Positions 1 through 6,846 of a stretch of DNA of 34,141 nt are shown in pieces. A program made the translations under genes and the position numbers. This stretch comes from Nitrospirota bacterium. Lineage in GTDB: Bacteria; Nitrospinota_A; UBA7883. The stretch lies in the NCBI GenBank assembly GCA_024275315.1, contig JAJRZK010000047.1, forward strand, positions 1-34,141, written 5' to 3'. A model generated the notes under the pieces. That model was given only the letters and a program-made list of their open reading frames with translations. It was not told the DNA's origin and ran no database searches. Every line of letters begins with the position of its first letter. The first letter of the stretch is position 1.

Positions 1-129
1 GAGAAGGCCATGGGCAGGATCGCGCAGACAGCCTCTACGGATAAAACAGGTGACGGGAAAATCTTTGTCTCATCGATAGAAGAAGTGGTGCGCATCCGCA
101 CCGGCGAACGCTGCGAAGAAGCCATTTAA
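1..129 (+). CDS. glnK: Nitrogen regulatory protein P-II (GlnB/GlnK), C-terminal fragment
   Basis: The window opens inside this gene; the first base starts a codon and 42 residues remain before the TAA. The fragment reads [18 protein letters not shown] followed by VEE-like and [12 protein letters not shown] segments, which match the C-terminal part of PII signalling proteins (TGxxGDGKIFV then RIRTGExGxxAI). PII proteins are trimers that sense 2-oxoglutarate and ATP/ADP. The paralogue encoded next to amtB is normally GlnK, which plugs the ammonium channel when nitrogen is plentiful. The stop lies 11 bases before the amtB start with GGAGGCGG between them, so the two genes are surely one operon. 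The T-loop with its modification site is outside the window, so GlnK versus GlnB rests on gene context. Confidence 0.93.
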   Translation, partial: EKAMGRIAQTASTDKTGDGKIFVSSIEEVVRIRTGERCEEAI

Positions 130-140
130 CGGAGGCGGAA

Positions 141-1466
141 ATGACGAAATTCATGGTTTATCTTTTCATATTTTTGATGGGGTCGCTTCTCAACGTCGAC
201 ACGGCATTCGCCGGGGAAGCGCTCCTGGCGATAGACACAGGCTCGGTCGCCTGGTTGCTGACGGCCACGGCCATGGTAGTGTTGATGACCCTGCCCGGTC
301 TCGCGCTTTTCTACGGCGGGCTGAGCCGTTCAAAGAACGTTCTGTCCACCATCATGTATTCGTACACAAGCCTTGCGCTGGTGAGCATTGTCTGGGTTCT
401 CTGGGGTTACTCCCTCGCGTTTGGAGAAGATATAGGCGGTGTCATCGGCAGTCTTGCACATATAGGATTAAGCGGCATACCACTTCCCGGTATGGACGTG
501 GCCGCCAACATCAACATGGGGCTGGCCATTCCCGACTCGCTTTTCGTCGTGTTCCAGGGGGTGTTCGCGGTCATTACCGTCGCTCTGATTTCCGGAGCGT
601 ACGCGGAGCGATTCAAATTTTCAGCCTTCATACTGTTTTCGGTCATGTGGGTGACGTTCATCTACGCCCCCCTGGCCCATTGGGTGTGGGGCGGAGGATG
701 GCTGGCGAGAATAGGAGCGCTCGACTTTGCGGGAGGGACGGTTGTACATATCGCCTCAGGCATATCCGGCCTCGCCGCCTCTATGTTCCTGGGAAAACGG
801 ATAGGCTATGGGAGCGAAATAATCATCCCGCACAATGTCCCCATGGTGGTCACCGGCGCCGGGCTTTTGTGGTTCGGCTGGTTCGGTTTCAACGCAGGGT
901 CGGCTGTCGCGGCTGACGGCCTTGCCGCAAACGCCTTTCTGACAACCAACACCGCCGCCGCCGCCGCCGCCCTTGGCTGGCTTGGGGTCGAATGGATTCA
1001 TGGCAAGAGCCCCACAACCATAGGCCTCGCCTCGGGTTCTGTCGCAGGGCTTGTGGCAATCACGCCCGCGGCCGGTTTCGTAACGCCCATGGCAAGCATG
1101 ATGATCGGCGCCGTGGCCGGTATTCTCTGTTATTTCGCGGTCTATTACAAACACAAGATGGGCTACGACGACGCTCTGGACGCATTCGGCATTCACGCGA
1201 TTGGAGGAACCTGGGGGGCGATAGCCACCGGCGTATTCGCATCGACCAGCGTAACGGGCCCAACCGGGGCCAGAGGGCTGCTGGAGGGTAATCCGGCGCA
1301 ACTGTGGATCCAGATCGAAGCGGTGGTGGCGACGCTGATCTTCTGTTTTGTGGGAAGCGCGATAATCCTCAAAGTTGTGGATCTGCTTGTGGGCCTGCGC
1401 CCGGATCCCGACTCGGAAATCATCGGGCTCAACCAGGCCGAACATCGTGAAAACCCGTACAACTAA
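141..1466 (+). CDS. amtB: Ammonium transporter AmtB
   Basis: Inner-membrane ammonium channel of the Amt/MEP/Rh family, 441 residues, the usual bacterial length. It begins with a cleavable signal peptide (MTKFMVYLFIFLMGSLL, Ala-rich end near residue 24) followed by about 11 membrane spans. Family landmarks are visible: FYGGLSRSKNVLS near 57-70, AYAERFKFSA near 153-162, LDFAGGTVVHIASG with the first pore histidine H203, and DAFGIHAIGG with the second pore histidine H352. A strong Shine-Dalgarno sequence (GGAGGCGG, 130-137) precedes the ATG. The gene follows a PII gene immediately, the classic glnK-amtB arrangement, implying nitrogen control from a promoter upstream of the window. The next genes encode nitrogen-type multihaem cytochromes, so ammonium uptake and N-oxide chemistry may share regulation. 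Confidence 0.97.
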   Translation: MTKFMVYLFIFLMGSLLNVDTAFAGEALLAIDTGSVAWLLTATAMVVLMTLPGLALFYGGLSRSKNVLSTIMYSYTSLALVSIVWVLWGYSLAFGEDIGGVIGSLAHIGLSGIPLPGMDVAANINMGLAIPDSLFVVFQGVFAVITVALISGAYAERFKFSAFILFSVMWVTFIYAPLAHWVWGGGWLARIGALDFAGGTVVHIASGISGLAASMFLGKRIGYGSEIIIPHNVPMVVTGAGLLWFGWFGFNAGSAVAADGLAANAFLTTNTAAAAAALGWLGVEWIHGKSPTTIGLASGSVAGLVAITPAAGFVTPMASMMIGAVAGILCYFAVYYKHKMGYDDALDAFGIHAIGGTWGAIATGVFASTSVTGPTGARGLLEGNPAQLWIQIEAVVATLIFCFVGSAIILKVVDLLVGLRPDPDSEIIGLNQAEHRENPYN

Positions 1467-1568
1467 TTTTTAATGGAAGGATTATTAATAACATGAAACG
1501 GTTTTTGTTTGCACAAGCGCCCGTAATTAATTCCAACAAAGCTTTTCCGAAAAGGAAGGATTGACAAC
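1467..1568 (+). other. Intergenic spacer with a duplicated ribosome-binding/start region and a 23-codon ORF
   Basis: Between amtB and the Hao-like gene a GGAAGGATT...AACATGAAACGG block occurs twice. The first copy (about 1476-1501) opens a 23-codon ORF at 1493-1564, MKRFLFAQAPV followed by INSNKAFPKRKD. The second copy (about 1555-1580) is the true start of the cytochrome, MKRLLL. The short ORF thus mimics the start of the downstream signal peptide and then loses it; its stop lies 4 bases before the next ATG. It may be a remnant of a local duplication or a translated leader coupled to the cytochrome. No terminator hairpin is visible, so read-through from amtB is possible. Confidence 0.5.
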
Positions 1569-2945
1569 ATGAAACGGCTTTTACTTATACTATCCGCGTT
1601 TTTCGTATTGACCTGCCCCGCCTACGCCGGAGAGGCGACGGTTGAAAAGCTCAAAGGCAAATGTATGACATGCCACAAGAGGGAAAGTCCCGGCCTTTAC
1701 AACCAATGGGCCGACTCGACCCACAGCAAAAGAAACGTAACCTGCTACAGTTGCCATCAGGCCAGTAAAGGCGACCCGGACGCTTTCACGCATGAGGGGC
1801 TTTTGATAGCCACCCTCGTAACGCCAAAAGATTGCGGCAAATGCCATGAAAAGCAACAGGACGAGGTGGCGCAATCGCATCACGCCAAGGCGGGAGGAAT
1901 ATTGGCGTCGCTCGACAACTACCTGGCTGGCGTGATGGTCGGCCAGCCTGCGGTGGAGACGGGTTGTGAAAGTTGCCACGGCTCCACTGTGATAATCGAC
2001 CCTGCAAGCCCCAACAGGCTTGCAAAAGGGAGCTGGCCAAACAGCGGAATCGGAAGGATCAACCCCGACGGATCCAAGGGATCCTGTAACGCGTGTCACG
2101 CCAGGCACGCCTTCTCCAAGGAACAGTCCCGAAGACCTGAAAACTGCGGTAAATGCCATCTGGGACCGGACCATCCTCAAAAGGAGATATATGAGGAATC
2201 CAAACACGGCATAGCCTATCGGGCCGCCAAGGATAATGGCGAAATGAACATGGAGAAGGATAAATGGGTCGTCGGGGTGGACTACTATCGCGCCCCAACC
2301 TGCGCAACGTGCCACATGAGCGCCACGCAGAAACAGAAGCCGACCCATGACGTGGGCGCTCGCATCTCATGGAACCTGCGGCCACCTGTAAGCAAACCGA
2401 AAGAAAACGGAAAGGAAAAGCGGGACAAGATGATGGATGTCTGCCAGGCCTGCCACGGCAAGCGTTTCGTTGAAGGATTCTATTACCAATTTGACGGTCT
2501 TGTTAATCTTTACGACCGGAAATTCGCCCTGCCGGCCGGGAAGATCATGTCCATCCTGAAAAAGAACGACTCACTGGAGAACAAAGCGAAGTTCGCCAAC
2601 GAGGTGGAATGGCTCTATTGGGAGCTGTGGCATCACGAGGGACGAAGGGCGAGGCACGGGGCGGCCATGATGGGGCCGGACTATGCGTGGTGGCACGGTA
2701 TGTACGAAGTGGGAAAGCATTTCTACATGAAGTTTATTCCCGCGGTCGAGAAGCTCGATGATAAGGAAGCGAACGCATATATCGAAACTCTGCTGAAGAG
2801 CGACTGGCACAAATGGTTTCGGGAATCATCCAACGAAGAAACGCTAAAGTCGCTCAAATCGGGAGAATCGACGAAATTGTATCAGCGTCTGTCAGCCCCC
2901 CCATGGGAGCGCACGCTTCAGCCAACGGCCAAAACCGGGAAATAG
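1569..2945 (+). CDS. Octahaem c-type cytochrome, hydroxylamine oxidoreductase-like (HaoA' type)
   Basis: Exported cytochrome of 458 residues with a Sec signal peptide (MKRLLLILSAFFVLTCPAYA, cleavage after about residue 20). It has exactly eight CXXCH sites, starting at C32, C59, C89, C133, C173, C193, C245 and C292. They are followed by a haem-free C-terminal half with WLYWELWHHEGRRARHG and GPDYAWWHGMYEVGKHFYMK. This layout (eight haems in the first two thirds, then a helical domain rich in His/Trp/Tyr) is that of hydroxylamine oxidoreductases and the epsilonproteobacterial HaoA' group. It is shorter than ammonia-oxidiser Hao (about 550-570 residues). The C-terminal segment holds Y372 and Y379. 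Whether either corresponds to the tyrosine that cross-links the P460 haem in oxidative Hao cannot be decided without an alignment, and this matters because its absence goes with reductive activity. It is followed after 63 bases by a NapC-type quinol dehydrogenase, the expected electron donor. SD: AGGAAGGA at about 1553-1560. Confidence 0.85.
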   Translation: MKRLLLILSAFFVLTCPAYAGEATVEKLKGKCMTCHKRESPGLYNQWADSTHSKRNVTCYSCHQASKGDPDAFTHEGLLIATLVTPKDCGKCHEKQQDEVAQSHHAKAGGILASLDNYLAGVMVGQPAVETGCESCHGSTVIIDPASPNRLAKGSWPNSGIGRINPDGSKGSCNACHARHAFSKEQSRRPENCGKCHLGPDHPQKEIYEESKHGIAYRAAKDNGEMNMEKDKWVVGVDYYRAPTCATCHMSATQKQKPTHDVGARISWNLRPPVSKPKENGKEKRDKMMDVCQACHGKRFVEGFYYQFDGLVNLYDRKFALPAGKIMSILKKNDSLENKAKFANEVEWLYWELWHHEGRRARHGAAMMGPDYAWWHGMYEVGKHFYMKFIPAVEKLDDKEANAYIETLLKSDWHKWFRESSNEETLKSLKSGESTKLYQRLSAPPWERTLQPTAKTGK

Positions 2946-3008
2946 ACCAGCGCATCGAAGCCGGCCAATACCCGCGCCGGCGAATGCCGCTACTGCATAT
3001 GGAGGTGT

Positions 3009-4487
3009 ATGATGCCCGACTCGTGGCTTAACCGAGGTCTGCGTTCCGCCCTGGTCTGGATCTCGTCGAACCCGGTCAGCGCAATCGGAGGCGTGCTGGC
3101 AACTGGCGGAGTTATCCTTTTTCTCCTTTTCGCCATGATTTACATGGCCAGTTCGGAGTCCGTCAACCCCTATGTCGGAGCGCTTGGATTCCTGGGGTTG
3201 CCCATGCTTTCTTTTGCAGGGATCGGCCTGGTTTTTGTCGGCAAGCTCGTCTTCAGGGGGAGGGTTGAAAAGGAGCCGTTCTGGGCTGACCAGCTCAACA
3301 TAAAGAACGAGAAGAAAGCGCTGACGCTGTTCGGCGTATCTATCCTGGCCTTCGTCGCTTTCGTCTCCATAAGCGGTGTCCAGGCCGCCAGTTTCATGGA
3401 CTCGGCGAGGTTTTGCGGCCAGACGTGCCACTTTGTCATGGAGCCGGAGGCCGTCGCGCATAAAAACTCCGGCCACGCGGCCGTGAAGTGCGTCAATTGC
3501 CATGTGGGAGAAGGAGTCGAAGGCGCCTTCATGGCGAAAATGCGGGGGGCGTGGCAGGTGATATCGCTGACACTTGATCTTTACGAACGCCCCATTCCGG
3601 CCCCGGTGGAGACGTTGCCCTCCTCCGAGGACACATGTCATAAGTGTCACAACACCGAAAGAACGCATCTAAAGAGAATGACGCTGTATACGACGTTCAA
3701 GGACGACGAGGGTAGCGGCAAGCTTGTGTCGGCCGTGATACTGAATACCGGATCCTCCGGGAAAGGCTCGTCGGCCGGTATACACGCACACGGTTCAAAA
3801 GATCTTCAGATCCGTTATTACACAACCGATCCGCGACGCGGAAATATCGTATGGGTCGAAGCTAAAACACCTCAAGGAACCCGGACATGGTCCAAGGAGG
3901 GAGAAACGCCGCCGATAATCGAGAAAGTAAGGAGAACCAGCAAAGGCCGCCCGATATACATCGTGAAAGGCGATGGGAACATGCGCGCGATGGACTGTGT
4001 GGACTGTCATAACAGGACAGGTCATAATTTTCCAACGGCTGAGCGGCTGGCCGACGAACTGCTGGAGAAAGGTGTTGTGGATCAATCACTGCCATACGCC
4101 AAGCTCGTCACAATCAAAGCGCTCGAGGCGGCCTCCCGCGGCCCGAAGGAACGTATCGAGACAATGATCTCCGGCGAGATCATGGCGGCGTGGCCCCGCG
4201 TGGAGGGGACGGAAAAAATCGTCCGGCGAATAGCGACAGAAGCGAGAAAATACCTCTACCCGCGGATGAATATAGACTGGGGCCATTACAAAGATCAAAA
4301 ACGGCATTCCAGAGACGAAGGATGCTTCAGGTGCCACAATCAACGCATGAAAGATGAAAAGGGAAAAAACCTGGAACAGGAATGCGAGTCGTGCCACGAA
4401 ACAGTCGCCGACAGGATACCGTTCGAAGATTGGCAAAAGAAATTGTACGTTGAAAATGGAAAAAAGGAAAACACTGAAATAAACTGA
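3009..4487 (+). CDS. NapC/NirT-type membrane multihaem cytochrome (quinol dehydrogenase)
   Basis: 492 residues with three predicted membrane segments (about 23-46, 55-82 and 103-125), then a periplasmic haem domain. The first haem site is FCGQTCHFVMEPE, with three residues between the cysteines (CX3CH, C136-C140-H141) and the downstream MEPE typical of NapC/NrfH quinol-oxidising cytochromes. Five ordinary CXXCH sites follow at C161, C210, C330, C439 and C459, giving six haems. Between the third and fourth ordinary sites is a roughly 115-residue insert without haem (about 215-329), predicted mostly beta, which NapC and NrfH lack. The family moves electrons from menaquinol or ubiquinol to periplasmic reductases; here the partner is most likely the preceding Hao-like cytochrome. 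Two adjacent ATGs (3009, 3012) are possible; GGAGGTG at 3001-3007 is better spaced for 3012. Confidence 0.85.
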   Translation: MMPDSWLNRGLRSALVWISSNPVSAIGGVLATGGVILFLLFAMIYMASSESVNPYVGALGFLGLPMLSFAGIGLVFVGKLVFRGRVEKEPFWADQLNIKNEKKALTLFGVSILAFVAFVSISGVQAASFMDSARFCGQTCHFVMEPEAVAHKNSGHAAVKCVNCHVGEGVEGAFMAKMRGAWQVISLTLDLYERPIPAPVETLPSSEDTCHKCHNTERTHLKRMTLYTTFKDDEGSGKLVSAVILNTGSSGKGSSAGIHAHGSKDLQIRYYTTDPRRGNIVWVEAKTPQGTRTWSKEGETPPIIEKVRRTSKGRPIYIVKGDGNMRAMDCVDCHNRTGHNFPTAERLADELLEKGVVDQSLPYAKLVTIKALEAASRGPKERIETMISGEIMAAWPRVEGTEKIVRRIATEARKYLYPRMNIDWGHYKDQKRHSRDEGCFRCHNQRMKDEKGKNLEQECESCHETVADRIPFEDWQKKLYVENGKKENTEIN

Positions 4488-4713
4488 ATATATCGGAGAT
4501 TCATACAAATAGACTGGCTTGTTGAAGAAACGGGAAAACTGGGTTAAAGTAGCTTCCCGTCCATCAGGCGGCGGGGATGGCCGGACAAGGACTGGCGCCA
4601 ACGCAGGCGAGTTTGCGCGGTCGCAAAGCCGCCATACAGCAAAGCGGGGCGGCGCAGGCTGACCATCAGAGGATACGAATTGAAACGATGAACAACCCGG
4701 CAGGCGAGCTTAA
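4488..4713 (+). other. Structured intergenic region upstream of the arginine decarboxylase; possible regulatory RNA leader
   Basis: These 226 bases contain no convincing gene but several hairpins. One has perfect 7-base arms ACGGGAA (4530-4536) and TTCCCGT (4554-4560). A second is CCATC/GATGG at 4561-4580, a third CGCA/TGCG near 4602-4617, and a fourth GCCGCC/GGCGGC around 4628-4653. Outer GGTC (4619-4622) and GACC (4661-4664) could close the last one. The stretch GCGGTCGCAAAGCC resembles the central part of c-di-GMP-I (GEMM) riboswitches, but the paired first half is not recognisable, so I do not call a class. A nine-codon [12 protein letters not shown] (4688-4717) ends in an ATGA overlap with the next start, which could couple translation. 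Confidence 0.3.
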
Positions 4714-5256
4714 ATGAATCTTGTTCCTAAAAAAATGTTTTTAACCAACGGGGTTGGAACCCACAAGGACGAGTTGCGCTCGTTCGAGCTGGCCTTACGA
4801 GACGCCGGCATCGAAAAATGCAACCTCGTTTACGTCTCGTCCATACTTCCACCCAAATGCAGAATCGTATCCCGGCGGGAGGGATTGAAACTTTTAAAAC
4901 CTGGCGCGGTGACTTTTTGTGTGATGGCGCGCGTGGGCAGTAACGAGCCGCACAGGCTAGTCTTTGCGTCTATCGGATGCGCCATACCGTCGAACAAGGA
5001 CGAATACGGATACTTAAGCGAGCATCACGGGTTCGGACAGACAGAACAGGTGGCGGGGGATTACGCAGAGGACATGGCCGCCGCCATGCTGGCGTCCACC
5101 CTGGGCATAGAGTTCGACGAAGACAAGGCCTGGGACGAAAAAAAAGAGGTGTTCCGTATGTCCAACAGGATCGTTCGCACAAGAAACGTCACCCAATCCG
5201 CAATAGTAAAAAGGGGTTACACCACCGTAATAGCCGCCGCGGTGCTGATCCTGTAA
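4714..5256 (+). CDS. Pyruvoyl-dependent arginine decarboxylase (PvlArgDC)
   Basis: A 180-residue proenzyme that converts arginine to agmatine, the first step of a polyamine route. The sequence begins [17 protein letters not shown] as in archaeal and chlamydial PvlArgDC. The self-cleavage site is the Ser-Ser pair S42-S43 in [11 protein letters not shown]; cleavage there gives a beta subunit and an alpha subunit whose N-terminal serine becomes the pyruvoyl cofactor. [19 protein letters not shown] (about 88-106) is the conserved core near the active site. Length fits the family. The start is assigned by homology because the upstream Shine-Dalgarno is weak (GGCGAG, 4703-4708); the preceding structured region and nine-codon ORF may govern initiation. 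No other polyamine gene adjoins it, but argS lies about 4.7 kb downstream and a spermidine-synthase-like protein is encoded at 29788. Confidence 0.93.
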   Translation: MNLVPKKMFLTNGVGTHKDELRSFELALRDAGIEKCNLVYVSSILPPKCRIVSRREGLKLLKPGAVTFCVMARVGSNEPHRLVFASIGCAIPSNKDEYGYLSEHHGFGQTEQVAGDYAEDMAAAMLASTLGIEFDEDKAWDEKKEVFRMSNRIVRTRNVTQSAIVKRGYTTVIAAAVLIL

Positions 5257-5352
5257 CCAGACCTGGCGGCCACATACGCCCTGCATGGCGGCGGCGTCCA
5301 CACGATTACGCCCACAGCTTCGTAACATCCGCAGCGACCCCATCGACCCGTG

Positions 5353-5358
5353 TATAAT
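5353..5358 (+). promoter_or_regulatory. Possible sigma-70 -10 box (TATAAT) before the DUF2065 gene
   Basis: A perfect TATAAT lies 32 bases upstream of the ATG at 5390, but the sequence 16-18 bases upstream of it (around 5329-5336) is a poor -35 match. It could start a short transcript for the DUF2065/hydrolase pair, separately from the arginine decarboxylase. Confidence 0.3.
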
Positions 5359-5389
5359 GATTGTTTCTATAAACCTTTTCGGGCCAATA

Positions 5390-5575
5390 ATGAAGACGAT
5401 ATTTCTGGTTGTCGGTGTTGTCATGATTCTGGAGGGCATCCCGTATTTCACAATGCCCGAGCAGGTAAAATCCATCGCCGAAAAAATCATGGTGACGGAT
5501 AACCGTGTGTTGCGCGTTATGGGGTTTTCCCTGATGATGGGCGGGCTTGTCATGGTGGCGCTGTTTCGGTCATGA
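5390..5575 (+). CDS. DUF2065 (YjeT-like) small membrane protein
   Basis: A 61-residue protein starting MKTIFLVVGVVMILEG and ending in a second hydrophobic helix (VLRVMGFSLMMGGLVMVALF). Two membrane helices, the EGIPYF-P pattern after the first and the NRVLR..G motif before the second match the DUF2065/YjeT family (about 60-65 residues), whose function is unknown. An in-frame start at 5285 would add 35 residues, but those are not family-like and the downstream ATG gives the normal length. The stop overlaps the next start (ATGA at 5572-5575), so the two genes are translationally coupled. In other bacteria yjeT sits next to hfl genes; here it does not. Confidence 0.8.
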   Translation: MKTIFLVVGVVMILEGIPYFTMPEQVKSIAEKIMVTDNRVLRVMGFSLMMGGLVMVALFRS

Positions 5576-6459
5576 CCGCATACGTCGCCACGGCCGCGGC
5601 GGGACTGGTTTTCGTAATCACCGCCATCCAGATAGTTCTGTACGCGTTTCGGTGGTACGAGATATCCAACAGGGCGTACGACCCCGCCAACAGCTGGATC
5701 AAGGCGCTACGCCATAAAAAATTCAAACCTGTCCGGATGTTCGCCCGGGAGCTTTTTTATTTGGTGGTATACATTTTTCTTTATATCGTCGATTTTATTC
5801 CCCGCGTTTTCGCCCGTTCGGCCAACAGGTTCGAGCCGGGATCGCTGGTTAAGGGCAAGCCCCTGGTTATCCTGATCCACGGCCTGTTCGGAAGACCTGC
5901 GCACTTTGCCCTGTTGCGCCGTCGATTGGCGTCGCGGCAAATCCCGAACGTTCTGACTTTTCAATACAAGACCGGGAGCGGGTCGCTGGAGCAATGCGTA
6001 TCTCAGCTTCGCGACTTCTTGCTGGGTGTCCACGCCAAAACCGGAATGAGCGATGTAATATTGATCGGTCACAGCCTGGGAGGGATCATCGCCCATGAAT
6101 ACGCCAGGGAATACAAAAAAACGGGCGAAGTCCGTGGTGTCGCAGGGCTCGGCGCGCCATTTCGCGGAAGCAGGCTGTCTGCGTTGGCCATGACCGGCAT
6201 AGCCAGGAAGTTGCACCCGACAAATCCCATGTTCGGCCGTATCATAAGCGCCAGGCTGGATTGCTCGCTCCTTTCAGTCTTTTCCCGGTATGACCAGCTA
6301 GTGACCCCATACACCAACTCCGAACATCCCATGGCTGACGCAAACGTGGAACTGGACGTGTGCGGGCACACCGGTTTCCTTTTTAACCGGACGGTGTTTA
6401 AATCTATCCATGAATGGATCATCTCCATCACACGGCCAAAACCGAAACAGGCTCCATAG
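5572..6459 (+). CDS. Membrane-anchored alpha/beta hydrolase (lipase/esterase-like)
   Basis: 295 residues. A hydrophobic N-terminal segment (about 5-25) and a second one near 60-80 probably anchor it in the inner membrane. The catalytic domain starts at about 97 with VILIHGLFGRPAHF, the oxyanion-hole region. The nucleophile elbow GHSLGG places the catalytic serine at S168. D241 in FSRYDQLV and H266 in VCGHTGF complete a credible Ser-Asp-His triad. This arrangement fits triacylglycerol-lipase or PGAP1-like hydrolases; the substrate cannot be read from the sequence. It overlaps the preceding DUF2065 gene by four bases. A tatB-like gene follows after an 89-base gap. Confidence 0.8.
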   Translation: MTAYVATAAAGLVFVITAIQIVLYAFRWYEISNRAYDPANSWIKALRHKKFKPVRMFARELFYLVVYIFLYIVDFIPRVFARSANRFEPGSLVKGKPLVILIHGLFGRPAHFALLRRRLASRQIPNVLTFQYKTGSGSLEQCVSQLRDFLLGVHAKTGMSDVILIGHSLGGIIAHEYAREYKKTGEVRGVAGLGAPFRGSRLSALAMTGIARKLHPTNPMFGRIISARLDCSLLSVFSRYDQLVTPYTNSEHPMADANVELDVCGHTGFLFNRTVFKSIHEWIISITRPKPKQAP

Positions 6460-6548
6460 GAGCGTATGGTAATAGCTTGCCAGCCGACTCACCTTTTGAG
6501 ACAATCAGGCAAGCAAGATAATCTGTCATAACAAAGGTTCAAAAGCCC

Positions 6549-6845
6549 ATGTTCGGTATCGGCATGCCAGAGATGATCGTGATACTCGTGATCGCCCTGG
6601 TGGTGATAGGGCCGGCTAAACTGCCGGAAATCGCCAGGTCCATCGGCAGGGGTTACGCCGAGTTCTCCAAATCCATGCGAAGCGTCCAGCGTGATTTCAA
6701 CACCATGACCGCGGAGCTAGAAGAGGAGAAGGACATTATCAAGAACCCGATGAAAACCCTGGGCAAGGTGGTTGAGGATTCTTTTGGAGAAGAAGAGGAA
6801 CAAAAAAAAGAACCCTCCGCGGACACGCAGGACAAAACCACCTGA
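6549..6845 (+). CDS. tatB: Twin-arginine translocase subunit, TatB-like
   Basis: 98 residues beginning MFGIGMPEMIVILVIALVVI, a single N-terminal membrane helix followed by the hinge GPAKLPE, an amphipathic helix and a charged Glu/Lys-rich tail. TatA and TatB share this plan. The Gly-Pro hinge and the longer charged tail favour TatB, the substrate-receptor subunit, but a bifunctional TatA/B cannot be excluded. No tatA or tatC is in the window. The protein would help export folded, cofactor-bearing proteins; the cytochromes here have Sec rather than Tat signals. Its TGA stop lies one base from the stop of the convergent PseG-like gene, with no terminator between. Confidence 0.85.
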   Translation: MFGIGMPEMIVILVIALVVIGPAKLPEIARSIGRGYAEFSKSMRSVQRDFNTMTAELEEEKDIIKNPMKTLGKVVEDSFGEEEEQKKEPSADTQDKTT

Positions 6846-6846
6846 C

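Noticed and set aside
756-1445. 229-codon minus-strand frame inside amtB
   Set aside because: Antisense shadow of a strongly recognised gene, rich in Arg/Gly/His with no family features.
4600-4664. c-di-GMP-I (GEMM) riboswitch
   Set aside because: Only the CGCAAAGCC part matches; the first conserved GCAAAC strand, the GAAA tetraloop stem and the usual 3' helix are not recognisable.
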